Assembly (NCBI GenBank): GCA_947167135.1
Contig: CAMVGV010000023.1
Span: forward strand, 1-40,024
Source of the DNA: an uncultured Lachnospiraceae bacterium
GTDB taxonomy: Bacteria > Bacillota > Clostridia > Lachnospirales > Lachnospiraceae
Direction: 5' to 3'
DNA length: 40,024 nucleotides
The notes under the pieces were generated by a model. That model was not told the origin of the DNA. It saw only the letters and a list, made by a program, of their open reading frames with translations, and searched no databases. This document shows, one piece after another, positions 17,058-26,365 of the stretch; position 1 is the first letter of the stretch; each line of letters begins with the position of its first letter. The position numbers were made by a program, and so were the translations under genes.

Positions 17058-19148
17058 TTACTCTTCAATATTTTCGATCTTATCCTTCCGGGCCTCGATC
17101 TCCTTAGCCTGCACATCGGCGGGTGCGGGCTCGTAGCGGTTGAACTCATATGAATACTCTCCTATTCCACCTGTCATGGAACGGAGATCCGTATTGTAAC
17201 CGAAGATCATACTCTCGGGTATCTCTGCCTCGATCACCTGCTTACCTCCCTCTGTGGGATTCATGCCAAGTACACGGCCGCGGCGCTTATTCAGATCACC
17301 CATTACGTCTCCGGTGAACTGATCCGGAACCGTAACCTTCAGGGTCATAATGGGCTCCAGAAGTATCGGCGTTGCCTTCATAAACCCGTCCTTGAAGGCA
17401 AGCTTTGCAGCGGTCTTGAAGGACTGCTCGGATGAATCAACAGGATGATAGGAGCCGTCATAGAGGGTAGCTTTTACGCCGACAACGGGGTATGCGGCAA
17501 GGGGTCCCTTTTCTACGGATTCCGCAAGACCCTTCTCAACAGCGGGGAAGAAATTCTTCGGAACTGCTCCGCCCACAACCTTCTCCTCAAAGATAAAGGG
17601 CTTCTCCATATCTCCGCTGGGCTCGAATATGATCTTTACATCACCGAACTGTCCGTGTCCGCCGGTCTGCTTCTTGTATCTTCCCTGAACGTCGGATCTT
17701 CCCTTGATGGTCTCACGGTATGCAACCTTCGGGGTCGAAAGCTCTATCTGAACCTTGTACTCGCTTTCAAGCTTAGCCTTTACAACATCTATCTGTTGGT
17801 CTCCTATGCCGTAGAGCAGTGTCTGGCGGTTCAGCGAATCATTCACATTCCTGAGTGTGAGATCCTCTGCGCACATTTTTGCAAGTGCCTGTGAGATCTT
17901 GTCCACATCACCCTTATTAACGGGCCTGTAACGTACAGCCGTATATGGTGTTGAGATAAGCGGCTTACCGAATCTTATGGCTGTTGTCTTTGTTCCAAGC
18001 GAGTCTCCGGTCTTTGTAACGGCAAGCTTTGCAAAAGCGCCTATATCACCGGCATGAAGCTCCGGTACCTCAATAGCCTTGTTTCCGCATAAGGTGTAGA
18101 GCTTACCCGTCTTCTCCTCCGTATCCTCATTTACGTTATACAGGACATCACCGCTCTTGATAACGCCGGAGCATACCTTGAAGAGTGAGTACTTTCCGAT
18201 GAAAGGATCTATTATGGTCTTCCATACTATGGCTGTCTTGGGCTTTGAGAAATCATAATTGGCTTCGAATACCTCGGAGCTGGCGGTATCGATACCTGCC
18301 ATCTTCCTGCCCTCGGGGCTCGGAAGATACTTCACACAGTCATCAAGCAGTGTATATACGCCGCGTACAAGAGTATTGCTGCCCATGGTTATCGGAACTA
18401 TGGTGCCGTCACATACACTTGCGTGAAGAGCGGCTCTGATCTCAGCCTCGGAGAAGGTATCTCCTCCGAAATACCTGTCCATAAATTCCTCGCTGGTCTC
18501 GGCAACGGCTTCCATAAGGGAATCCCTGTAGGTCTGAAGGTTTTCCTTTGAGTACTCGGGTATATCGCACTCAACGGCTTTTCCCTTGTCATCCCAGCGG
18601 AAAGCCTTTTCTGCCACAACATTTACGTATCCCACGAACTTCTCATCCTCTCTGATGGGGAAGTGGAAGGGCGCTATCTTTTTTCCGTAGAGGTCTGTAA
18701 GCTCCTCAAGAACATTCTTGAATGAAGCATTGTCAATATCCATATTTGAAACATAGATCATTCTGGGAATATTGTACTTGTCACAAAGCTCCCATGCCTT
18801 CTTCGTACCTGTCTCGACTCCTGCCTTGCCGTTAACAACGATTATTGCGGAAGCGGCAGCGGTTGCAGCTTCTTCCACTTCGCCGACAAAATCAAAGAAT
18901 CCCGGGGTATCCATGATATTGAGCTTTGTGTCCTCCCATTCAATGGGGATCAAGGAAGTACTGATGGAGAATTTTCTCTTCTGCTCCTCCTTGTCATAGT
19001 CACTGATGGTGTTTCCATCGGCGACGGATCCCAGTCTCGTTGTAAGCCCCGAAAGATTGGCCATTGCTTCCACAAGGCTGGTCTTTCCGGAGCCGCCGTG
19101 GCCCAGGAGGACAATATTACGGATCTTTTCTGTTGTGTAAACCTTCAT
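17058..19148 (-). CDS. EF-G-like translational GTPase (EF-G paralogue)
   Basis: A 696-residue protein with the full five-domain EF-G layout. The P-loop is GHGGSGKT (16-23), not the GHIDAGKT of canonical EF-G. G3 is DTPG (80-83). The G4 position reads SNMD (134-137) rather than NKxD, an unusual change in the guanine-specifying motif. Domain IV (TGGHGQFGDV) and the C-terminal domain are present. This is the second, EF-G2-like paralogue common in Firmicutes; its function is less certain than EF-G's. GGAGG lies ten bases before the ATG and a strong terminator follows. Confidence 0.92.
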   Translation of the reverse strand: MKVYTTEKIRNIVLLGHGGSGKTSLVEAMANLSGLTTRLGSVADGNTISDYDKEEQKRKFSISTSLIPIEWEDTKLNIMDTPGFFDFVGEVEEAATAAASAIIVVNGKAGVETGTKKAWELCDKYNIPRMIYVSNMDIDNASFKNVLEELTDLYGKKIAPFHFPIREDEKFVGYVNVVAEKAFRWDDKGKAVECDIPEYSKENLQTYRDSLMEAVAETSEEFMDRYFGGDTFSEAEIRAALHASVCDGTIVPITMGSNTLVRGVYTLLDDCVKYLPSPEGRKMAGIDTASSEVFEANYDFSKPKTAIVWKTIIDPFIGKYSLFKVCSGVIKSGDVLYNVNEDTEEKTGKLYTLCGNKAIEVPELHAGDIGAFAKLAVTKTGDSLGTKTTAIRFGKPLISTPYTAVRYRPVNKGDVDKISQALAKMCAEDLTLRNVNDSLNRQTLLYGIGDQQIDVVKAKLESEYKVQIELSTPKVAYRETIKGRSDVQGRYKKQTGGHGQFGDVKIIFEPSGDMEKPFIFEEKVVGGAVPKNFFPAVEKGLAESVEKGPLAAYPVVGVKATLYDGSYHPVDSSEQSFKTAAKLAFKDGFMKATPILLEPIMTLKVTVPDQFTGDVMGDLNKRRGRVLGMNPTEGGKQVIEAEIPESMIFGYNTDLRSMTGGIGEYSYEFNRYEPAPADVQAKEIEARKDKIENIEE

Positions 19149-19163
19149 ACGGAAATTACCTCC

Positions 19164-19226
19164 AATAAAATATAGTCGTGCAAGCCGCCGGGATCCTTCC
19201 CCGGCACCTCAGGCAAGCACGACTAT
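19164..19226 (-). terminator. Likely terminator after aroA
   Basis: On the minus strand a 10-bp perfect outer stem (ATAGTCGTGC at 19217-19226 with GCACGACTAT at 19172-19181) surrounds a GC-rich inner stem (GCCGGG/CCCGGC) and is followed by ATTTTATT. It lies in the 121-bp spacer before the EF-G-like gene. Confidence 0.55.
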
Positions 19227-19269
19227 TTTACCAAATTTTCCGATTATTAACAATGGTTTTTGTGTAATT

Positions 19270-20583
19270 TTACCGTTCCAATAGTCTGTCCATATCCCTG
19301 TAAAAGAACGGGAACGATATACCGACGCAGGAAGGGTCCCTTATCTCCACCGGACGTACGTCCGAATTGACAAGGGCGGCAACGGAAAAGCTCATAGCGA
19401 TCCTGTGATCCTTTGCGGTTTCAACAGAGGCTCTGTGAAGAGGCTTTCCCCCTCGTATAACCATACCGTCTTCTCTTTCATCAGCATCCGCACCCATAGC
19501 CTTCAGGTTATTTACGGTAAGGCTTATCCTGTTTGACTCCTTTACCTTAAGCTCCGCCGCATCCTTTATCACTGTCTCACCTCCGGCAACAGCGGCAATA
19601 ACCGCGATAAGCGGAAGCTCATCTATAAGAGACGGTATGATATCCCCCCCGATCTCCACGCCCTTAAGAGAGGGAGAATAGCTTACAATAAGATCCGCTG
19701 ATCTCTCACCGGATTCATAACGCTCGTTCTCTATCTTTATATCGGCACCCATATCCCTGAACACCCTTAAGATCCCGTCCCGGGTGGGATTGATGCCCAC
19801 GTTTCTTAAAACCACCTCCGACCCGGGAACGATAAGAGCTGCCCCGATAAAATATGCCGCACTTGAAATATCACCCGGTACAATTACCGGAATACCGTAA
19901 AGCTCCCTTCCGGGCCTTACGGAGGCCTTTGGTTCAGCCTCACTTCCCGCTGTAATGTCCGCTCCGAAGGCAGAAAGCATAAGCTCCGTATGGTTTCTGG
20001 AGAGGGCAGGTTCGATAACAGATGTCTCTTTATCCGCATAAAGCCCGGATAAAAGGATCGCTGACTTTACCTGGGCAGACGCAACCCTTGTCCTTATACA
20101 GCCCCCGTGAAGCTCCCCCTTTTCTATTATAAGAGGCATTAGTCCGTTTCCGTTTTCCGATCTTAAGGAAGCCCCAAGGGTATTAAGCGGTTCTATCACC
20201 CTCTTCATCGGCCTTCTGGAAAGGGAAGCATCCCCTGTGAGCATACTCTCAAAATCCTGACCCGCAAGAATCCCGGAAATCAGCCTTGCCGTAGTCCCCG
20301 AATTCCCGCAGTCCAGAGGATGCGCGGGCTTCTTTAATCCCCGGAGACCCCTGCCGTGAACAAGGATGTACTCCCCTTTTTCATCCGTTCCCTCCTCTAT
20401 ATCTATGCCCATTGCGCGGAAGCAGTTCATTGTGGATATGCAGTCTGCACTCTTCAAAAATCCCCGGATCAGGGTGTCTCCCGTAGCTATTGATCCAAAC
20501 ATCACGGCTCTGTGTGAAATTGATTTGTCTCCCGGTACCTTAAGCTCACCCCGGAGACCGTTTGTAGCATGTAATATCTTCAT
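19270..20583 (-). CDS. aroA: EPSP synthase (3-phosphoshikimate 1-carboxyvinyltransferase)
   Basis: A 437-residue enzyme that joins phosphoenolpyruvate to shikimate-3-phosphate, the sixth step of aromatic amino acid synthesis. GDKSISHRA (18-26) and NSGTTAR (94-100) are the substrate-binding signatures; RPMKRVIEPL and the C-terminal KESNRISLT and KDHRIAMSFSVA segments are also present. The ATG overlaps the tyrA stop by four bases (ATGA), so the two are translationally coupled. Confidence 0.96.
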   Translation of the reverse strand: MKILHATNGLRGELKVPGDKSISHRAVMFGSIATGDTLIRGFLKSADCISTMNCFRAMGIDIEEGTDEKGEYILVHGRGLRGLKKPAHPLDCGNSGTTARLISGILAGQDFESMLTGDASLSRRPMKRVIEPLNTLGASLRSENGNGLMPLIIEKGELHGGCIRTRVASAQVKSAILLSGLYADKETSVIEPALSRNHTELMLSAFGADITAGSEAEPKASVRPGRELYGIPVIVPGDISSAAYFIGAALIVPGSEVVLRNVGINPTRDGILRVFRDMGADIKIENERYESGERSADLIVSYSPSLKGVEIGGDIIPSLIDELPLIAVIAAVAGGETVIKDAAELKVKESNRISLTVNNLKAMGADADEREDGMVIRGGKPLHRASVETAKDHRIAMSFSVAALVNSDVRPVEIRDPSCVGISFPFFYRDMDRLLER

Positions 20584-21683
20584 GTCCTGCTGTAAATCTT
20601 ATATCCTTTCTCCATAAGGTCGGCGATGCCAAGAGCCATGGACTCCCTGTCATAAAACTCTATGCGGAGCGCTCCTTCCTCATATGTCCTGTTATGAACG
20701 ATACCGATATTCTTTATCGAAAGACCATGAGCCGAGAGAATCGTGGCGACTATGGCTATGGCACCGGGCTCGTCCTCTACGTCAATATGGATAATATATG
20801 TTTTCTTTATCGGCCCCAGAGGTGCATCGGGAACGGAATCCCTGTAGTTCTTTGCTTCTTCAAAGATCCCCTTAAGATCCTCACCCCTTTTTTCCTCAAT
20901 AAGCTCCCGGGTCTCCGACAGCATTTCGATATACTTATCCAGAAGAGAAGTAATATGCTCCGGGTTTTCAAGGCAGATCTGCTCCCACATTACGGGATCG
21001 GATGATGCAATACGGGTAATATCCTTAAAGCCTCCGGCGGCTATGGCCTTCATGTACTGTTCCGGGGAATCCTCCCTTTCGATAAGCCTCACAAGTGTAT
21101 AGGCTATCATATGGGGAACATGGCTTATTGCCGCAGTTACACGGTCGTGCAGCGGAGGGGAGAGCACCAGCGGAATGGCTCCGAGCTTTCCTACCAGCTC
21201 CTCATATCTTTCGATATGCCTTTTTTCAGCATTATCCCCGGGGGTAAGAATATAATAGGCATTCTCGATAAGGCGGTCGTTTGAATTCTTATATCCGCTC
21301 TTTTCGGATCCCGCCATAGGATGTCCGCCTATAAACACGGCATCCCCCGCGTATTTTTCCACCGCACTGTGAATAACACCCTTTACCGAACCCACATCGG
21401 TCAGTATGGTATCAGACCCGAGAAAAGGCTTCAGGCGGGACAGATATTCCGTATTGGTTTCCACGGGGGCACACAAAAAAATAAAATCACAGTCCCTGAA
21501 GCTGTCATCAAGCTTCAGAGTCCCGTGATCAATGATCCCTTCCTGAAGAGCGCAGTCAAGAGTTTCCTTTGACCTGTTCAAAGCAGTGATATAGGCATCG
21601 GGGAAGACCCGCCTAATATTCTTCGCAATGGAACCGCCTATAAGCCCGAGAGCAATAAAGCCTGCTTTCAGACGTTTACTCAT
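20580..21683 (-). CDS. tyrA: Prephenate dehydrogenase with ACT domain
   Basis: A 367-residue enzyme converting prephenate to 4-hydroxyphenylpyruvate in tyrosine synthesis. It opens with the NAD-binding GLGLIGGSIA, carries GGHPMAGSEKSGY in the active site, and ends with an ACT domain (about the last 72 residues, starting YIIHIDVEDEPGAIA), which usually senses the amino acid end product. The frame extends to 21803, but the added residues are encoded by two hairpin sequences; the ATG at 21683 fits family starts and has ACAGGA upstream. The 3' end overlaps aroA by four bases. Confidence 0.93.
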   Translation of the reverse strand: MSKRLKAGFIALGLIGGSIAKNIRRVFPDAYITALNRSKETLDCALQEGIIDHGTLKLDDSFRDCDFIFLCAPVETNTEYLSRLKPFLGSDTILTDVGSVKGVIHSAVEKYAGDAVFIGGHPMAGSEKSGYKNSNDRLIENAYYILTPGDNAEKRHIERYEELVGKLGAIPLVLSPPLHDRVTAAISHVPHMIAYTLVRLIEREDSPEQYMKAIAAGGFKDITRIASSDPVMWEQICLENPEHITSLLDKYIEMLSETRELIEEKRGEDLKGIFEEAKNYRDSVPDAPLGPIKKTYIIHIDVEDEPGAIAIVATILSAHGLSIKNIGIVHNRTYEEGALRIEFYDRESMALGIADLMEKGYKIYSRT

Positions 21684-21748
21684 TTCCTGTCTATGCCGCT
21701 CCTTTCCGTCAATTGTTATCCTGCTGCCCGATGTGAGCAGAGTAGACC

Positions 21749-21807
21749 CTTTGATGCCGCGCTCTTCAGCGGCATCAAAGCAAGTTTGAAAGTTTTCTTT
21801 CAAACTT
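21749..21807. repeat. Two adjacent perfect hairpins
   Basis: The first has 12-bp arms (CTTTGATGCCGC at 21749-21760, complement at 21769-21780) with an 8-base loop. The second has 11-bp arms (AAGTTTGAAAG at 21782-21792, complement at 21797-21807) with a TTTT loop. They fill the gap between the small membrane peptide and tyrA; the second includes the peptide's stop codon. There is no long T tract on the minus strand, so an attenuator, processing site or REP-like element is as likely as a terminator. Confidence 0.8.
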
Positions 21808-21925
21808 CTTCATCCCTTCTGGATTCAACATAGGCAACGCTTGCAACTACCGCGATCATTATCCCGACTGCAATAAGCGTCATAACGCCAAATGCCGATA
21901 AAGCAACAACAACTCCGATATTCAT
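21800..21925 (-). CDS. 41-residue single-pass membrane peptide
   Basis: A short reading frame with AGGAG before its ATG at 21925. The peptide is almost entirely one hydrophobic helix (residues 1-32, containing GVVVALSAFGVMTLIAVGI), followed by a short charged tail with ESRRDEE. It starts 19 bases after the PilZ gene stop on the same strand, suggesting one transcript. No family is recognised. Its stop codon falls in the second of two strong hairpins. Confidence 0.65.
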   Translation of the reverse strand: MNIGVVVALSAFGVMTLIAVGIMIAVVASVAYVESRRDEEV

Positions 21926-21944
21926 AAAGCTTCTCCTGTTCTTA

Positions 21945-22376
21945 TCAATTTCCGGAATTCAGAGCATTCTCCATAATGCTCATCAGCTCGTCACGCTCTT
22001 CCTCCTCGGTCTTCGGGACATTCCCCGCCTGATCGGAATAATCCTGATAGGTCTCATATACCTCTATCCTGCAGGCGTCAGTCTCCGGCATTCCGATGAA
22101 AACACCGCCGTAGATATTTCCCTCCTCCTGATGACTGACCCTGACCACATTAATGAAGGCCGGGATAACATCACCGGTCCAGATCTTTATATTCGCTTTG
22201 TAGATCACGCCGTTCATAAGCTCCTGCCGGCAGATGAATCCCACACCGGCCTTTGAGATATCCAGAACCTCAACGGGGATACCGATACCGCTCTCATCAT
22301 CTACCCGGGTCATAAAAAGCTTGACGCTGAGCGTGTGCCTTTTATATTTTCTTCTGTTTAATCCTATTTCTCCCAT
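21945..22376 (-). CDS. PilZ-domain protein (probable c-di-GMP receptor)
   Basis: A 143-residue protein consisting of one PilZ domain and an acidic C-tail. The c-di-GMP-binding motifs are RRKYKR near the N-terminus and LDISKAGVGF about 35 residues later. Upstream codons to 22445 are excluded because GGAGG lies six bases before the ATG at 22376 and the promoter -10 is at 22452-22457, so the longer form would not have a ribosome binding site. The output partner is not evident; the adjacent membrane peptide is a candidate by position only. Confidence 0.87.
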   Translation of the reverse strand: MGEIGLNRRKYKRHTLSVKLFMTRVDDESGIGIPVEVLDISKAGVGFICRQELMNGVIYKANIKIWTGDVIPAFINVVRVSHQEEGNIYGGVFIGMPETDACRIEVYETYQDYSDQAGNVPKTEEEERDELMSIMENALNSGN

Positions 22377-22401
22377 ACTTTCCTCCAAAACTACCCCTCC
22401 C

Positions 22402-22433
22402 CCGTTCCGGACTTCCCTCAAAAAACGGAACGG
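22402..22433 (-). other. Hairpin in the PilZ leader
   Basis: 8-bp perfect arms (CCGTTCCG and CGGAACGG) with a 16-base loop in the 5' untranslated region, about 30 bases before the start codon. Its role is not evident. Confidence 0.5.
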
Positions 22434-22451
22434 CAAAACAAACACCAGCTA

Positions 22452-22480
22452 ATTATAAGATAAAATGAATAAATATACAA
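22452..22480 (-). promoter_or_regulatory. Promoter of the PilZ gene
   Basis: On the minus strand TTGTAT (22475-22480), a 17-base spacer and a perfect TATAAT (22452-22457). The -35 is only a few bases from the queA stop codon at 22484. Confidence 0.75.
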
Positions 22481-22483
22481 TCT

Positions 22484-23521
22484 TTACATAATAAACATCG
22501 CATCCCCGAAGCTGAAAAAGCGGTAGCGTTTTACTATAGCCTCCTTATAGGCTTCAAGCACCTTCTCCCGTCCCGCAAGGGCGGAAACCAGCATAAGGAG
22601 CGTGCTTTCCGGAAGATGGAAATTTGTGATAAGGCAGTCCGTCACCTTGAATCTGTAGCCGGGATAGATAAAGATATCGGTTTCCTCCCCGTCAACAGCC
22701 CTTATGGTCCCACTTTCGTCCGCAGCGGATTCAATGGTCCTGCAGCTGGTGGTTCCCACAGAGATCACCCTTCCGCCTTCCCTCTTTGTATCATTGATGA
22801 TCCCGGCAGTTTCCGGACTTACATAATAGATCTCGCTGTGCATGCGGTGATCCAGGATATTATCCTCCTTAACGGGTCTGAAGGTACCCAGTCCCACATG
22901 AAGAGTAACGTATGCTATCTTTACACCCTTTGCGGCTATCTCAGACAGAAGAGCTTCCGTGAAGTGAAGTCCCGCCGTTGGAGCGGCTGCAGATCCGTCA
23001 TACTTTGCATACACGGTATTATATCTGTCACGGTCCTTTAGCTTATGGGTGATATAGGGAGGAAGAGGCATTTCCCCGAGCTTATCCAGCACCTCCTCAA
23101 AGATCCCGCTGTATTCAAAGCGTACAAGCCTGTTGCCCCCATCGAGAACGTCAGTTATTTCCGCCTTTAGAAGACCGTCACCGAAGCTTACCCTGGCGCC
23201 CGGCTTCAGCTTCTTCCCCGGCCTCACTATGGTTTCGAAGCTGTCGCCGCTTTTCCGCTTTAATAAAAGGATCTCCACAGCGGCACCGCTGTCCTCCTTT
23301 ACCCCGAGAAGCCTCGCAGGTATGACCCTGGTATTATTAAGCACAAGGCAGTCTCCGGGAAAGAGGTATTCGATCATATCCTTAAAATACCGGTCCTCTC
23401 TCTTCCCGCTCCTTTTGTCAAGTATCATAAGCCTGGATCCATCCCTGTTTTCCAGGGGATCCTGGGCAATAAGCTCTTCCGGAAGCTCGTAAAAATAGTC
23501 TTTTCTTAAAAGAGCGCTCAT
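22484..23521 (-). CDS. queA: tRNA preQ1(34) S-adenosylmethionine ribosyltransferase-isomerase
   Basis: A 345-residue enzyme of queuosine synthesis that transfers and isomerises the ribosyl group of SAM onto preQ1 in tRNA, giving epoxyqueuosine. The family pattern is clear: [21 protein letters not shown] at the N-terminus, [49 protein letters not shown] and a C-terminal [16 protein letters not shown]. Its ATG overlaps the pheT stop by four bases. Placement in the phe-tRNA synthetase operon may be incidental. Confidence 0.96.
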   Translation of the reverse strand: MSALLRKDYFYELPEELIAQDPLENRDGSRLMILDKRSGKREDRYFKDMIEYLFPGDCLVLNNTRVIPARLLGVKEDSGAAVEILLLKRKSGDSFETIVRPGKKLKPGARVSFGDGLLKAEITDVLDGGNRLVRFEYSGIFEEVLDKLGEMPLPPYITHKLKDRDRYNTVYAKYDGSAAAPTAGLHFTEALLSEIAAKGVKIAYVTLHVGLGTFRPVKEDNILDHRMHSEIYYVSPETAGIINDTKREGGRVISVGTTSCRTIESAADESGTIRAVDGEETDIFIYPGYRFKVTDCLITNFHLPESTLLMLVSALAGREKVLEAYKEAIVKRYRFFSFGDAMFIM

Positions 23522-25944
23522 GACCTAAGCTCTATTCCCATTCCGTTAAGACCGTTAAGTATCTTTTTCATTACGGAGTTGACCTCATCATCGGACAGAG
23601 TCTTTTCAGGGTTTCTGAATACCAGAGTGTACGCCATCGACTTATGTCCTTCCTTGATCTGGCTTCCCTCATAGATATCAAAGAGCTTTAAGCTCTCCAG
23701 AAGCTTTCCGCCTCTTACGCGTATCATATTCTCGATGTCACCTGCGGTGATCTCTTTTTTTACAACCATTGAGATATCACGGTTGACAGCCGGGAATTTC
23801 GCAATCCCCTTAAACTTCCTGTCAAAGGTCGCTCTCTTTACTATTTCCGGCATATCGATAACGGCAACATACACACGCTCGGATATCTCATAATTATTCC
23901 TGACAACGGGATGCAGTTCTCCAAGGTACCCGATAACCGTCCCGTCATAAACTATATTTGCCTGACGTCCCGGATGCAAGAATGACTTTCCGCTCTTCGC
24001 ATCATAACCCGGAAGCAGGGTTAATCCGCTCTTTATAAGAAACTCTTCCACAACCCCTTTCATGTCGTAGAAGTCCCCGTCGCCGTAAAAGCCCAGGGCA
24101 AACTGCATTCTTTCCGAGGGATAATCATTTAGGGGCAGGCTCTTCGGGATATAGATATTCCCGAGCTCATAAAGCCTCACATCCTTATTTCTCCTGTTGA
24201 AATTGACGGAGAGACTGGTAAGGAGCCCGTTCAATATCACGGTTCTCATTATTGAGAAGTCTTCTCCCAGGGGATTACTGATCTTTATCGCCTGTCTTTC
24301 AGGGGCATCCGCGTGAAGAAGGAGCTTGTCAAATACCTTCGGACTTTCCATGGAATAGCTCATGCACTGTGAGAAGCCCGCATACTCCGCCACATCCCTT
24401 GCAACCCCTTCTATCTGCAGCTTCAGAGGCATTCCTCCGCCCTCAGCGCCCGACTTCGGCAACGTAACCGGGATCTTATCATAGCCATAGAATCTGGCAG
24501 CCTCCTCGGCAATGTCCGCAAAGCCCAGGAGATCCTGCCTGAAGGTGGGACAGATAAGCTCTTTATTATCCTTGTCATACTCTATTTCAAGGCGCTCAAA
24601 GTACTTAAGCATATCCTCCGACGGAATATCGGTTCCCAAAAATTCATTTATTCTTTCGGGTTCAAATCTGATATGCTTTCTTTCCGGCAGCGCATCGTGA
24701 ACATCAACCCTGCCTTTAAGAACCTTACCGCATTTAAGCTCCTCCACAAGGGCGCAGGCACGGTTAATTGCGTCGAGGGCATTATTGGCATCAAGTCCCT
24801 TTTCGAAAATACCGGAAGCATCGGTCCGAAGACCTATCCTCTTCGCGGATTTCCTGATATTAGGCCCGTTAAATGTGGCAGCTTCGAATAAAACCTCTTT
24901 GACATCACCTGTTATCATGGAGTTTTCTCCTCCCATGATACCGCCGATACCTATCTCCTTCTCTCCGTCGCAGATCATCAGGACCTCACTGTCAAGGTTT
25001 CGCTCATTTCCATCAAGGGTGGTAAATTTATCACCGTTCTTGGCTCTTCTCACTATTATCTTATTTCCGGCAATGGTTGAAAGGTCAAAGGCGTGCATGG
25101 GCTGACCGTACTCCATCATAACGTAATTTGTGATATCCACCAGATTGTTTATGGGTCTTATTCCCGCTGAACGGAGCCGCTTCTTCATCCAGTCCGGAGA
25201 TTCCCCTATCGTAACATCTGTTACCACCCTGGCTATATACCTTGTGCAGAGATCCTTATCCAGTATCTCAACGCTTACCCTGTCGGATGCGGATTCTTTT
25301 GCATCCTCACCTGTTACAGGCACTTCGGGCATATGGAAGGCCTTGTCAAAGCTCGCCGCAGCCTCCCTCGCAATACCGAGGACACTGTAGCAGTCCACAC
25401 GGTTTGAGGTGATCTCATATTCAAACACCGTATCGTGGAGCCCCAGATATTCTATGGCATCAGTACCCGGAATGCTGTCCTTCGGCAGTATATATAGTCC
25501 GTCCTCCGGAGCGTCGGGAAAAACATCCCTGCTCTGGCCCAGCTCCTCTATGGAACACATCATTCCGAAGCTTTCCACTCCCCGGAGCTTTCCGGCCTTT
25601 ATCTCTATGCCGTCCTCCGGCAGGGGTCCGCCGTCATGGCCTCCCGCAACCTTTCCTCCGTCAAGTACCACAACAACATGGTCTCCCTCTTTCACGTTGG
25701 GAGCCCCGGTCACTATCTGCACGGTCTTTTCTCCGACATTTACCTGGCACACTATGAGCTTGTCGGCATCCGGATGCCTCTCTATGGAAAGCACCTCTCC
25801 GACAACTATCTTTTCAAGGTTTCTGTCAAGTCTCCTGAAACCCTCCGTTTTTGTACCGGTCAGAGTCATCCTGTCCATAAATTCCTGATCGCTGACCTGA
25901 AGCTCCGGTACATATGCTTTTATCCAATTAAGTGATGTATTCAT
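23518..25944 (-). CDS. pheT: Phenylalanyl-tRNA synthetase beta subunit
   Basis: An 808-residue subunit of the (alpha-beta)2 enzyme. Domains in order: an OB-fold tRNA-binding EMAP-like domain (about 40-155, [12 protein letters not shown]), B3/B4 editing domain, B5 DNA-fold domain (about 410-480), catalytic-like core, and a C-terminal anticodon-binding FDX-ACB domain (last 90 or so residues, [13 protein letters not shown]). GGAG lies five bases before the ATG. It is separated from pheS by 417 bases that hold a tandem repeat array. Confidence 0.96.
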   Translation of the reverse strand: MNTSLNWIKAYVPELQVSDQEFMDRMTLTGTKTEGFRRLDRNLEKIVVGEVLSIERHPDADKLIVCQVNVGEKTVQIVTGAPNVKEGDHVVVVLDGGKVAGGHDGGPLPEDGIEIKAGKLRGVESFGMMCSIEELGQSRDVFPDAPEDGLYILPKDSIPGTDAIEYLGLHDTVFEYEITSNRVDCYSVLGIAREAAASFDKAFHMPEVPVTGEDAKESASDRVSVEILDKDLCTRYIARVVTDVTIGESPDWMKKRLRSAGIRPINNLVDITNYVMMEYGQPMHAFDLSTIAGNKIIVRRAKNGDKFTTLDGNERNLDSEVLMICDGEKEIGIGGIMGGENSMITGDVKEVLFEAATFNGPNIRKSAKRIGLRTDASGIFEKGLDANNALDAINRACALVEELKCGKVLKGRVDVHDALPERKHIRFEPERINEFLGTDIPSEDMLKYFERLEIEYDKDNKELICPTFRQDLLGFADIAEEAARFYGYDKIPVTLPKSGAEGGGMPLKLQIEGVARDVAEYAGFSQCMSYSMESPKVFDKLLLHADAPERQAIKISNPLGEDFSIMRTVILNGLLTSLSVNFNRRNKDVRLYELGNIYIPKSLPLNDYPSERMQFALGFYGDGDFYDMKGVVEEFLIKSGLTLLPGYDAKSGKSFLHPGRQANIVYDGTVIGYLGELHPVVRNNYEISERVYVAVIDMPEIVKRATFDRKFKGIAKFPAVNRDISMVVKKEITAGDIENMIRVRGGKLLESLKLFDIYEGSQIKEGHKSMAYTLVFRNPEKTLSDDEVNSVMKKILNGLNGMGIELRS

Positions 25945-25992
25945 TTATTCTCCTTCTGCTTCTGCCTTCTATATTTTCCTGCACTATACTTT

Positions 25993-26365
25993 GTCATCCC
26001 GGGCATCCGTATATCTTTCTAAGCGTCCATATGTCATCCCCGGCATCCGTATATCTTTCTAAGCATCCATATGTCTTCCCGGGCATCCGTATATCTTTCT
26101 AAGCATCCATATGTCTTCCCGGGCATCCGTATATCTTTCTAAGCGTCCATATGTCATCCCGGGCATCCGTATGTCATTCTAAGCATCCATATGTCTTACC
26201 GGGCATCCATATGTCATTCTAAGCATCCATATGTCCTCCCGGGCATCCTTATATCTTTCTAAGCGTCCATATGTCTTCCCGGGCATCCGTATATCTTTCT
26301 AAGCGTCCATATGTCTTCCCGAGCATCCATATGTCATTCTGAGGGCGTAGCCCGAAGAATCTTAG
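25993..26365 (+). repeat. 20/40-bp tandem array plus terminal element in the phe operon
   Basis: Seventeen 20-bp half units run from 25993 to 26332, alternating between a CATCCCGG type and a CTTTCTAAG type, so the visible period is 40. Many start GTCATCC or GTCTTCC. A full hairpin element closes the array at 26333-26365 (GTCATTCTGAG, then GAAGAATCTT). The pheS stop codon is inside the end of the element. It fills the spacer between pheS and pheT. Confidence 0.88.
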
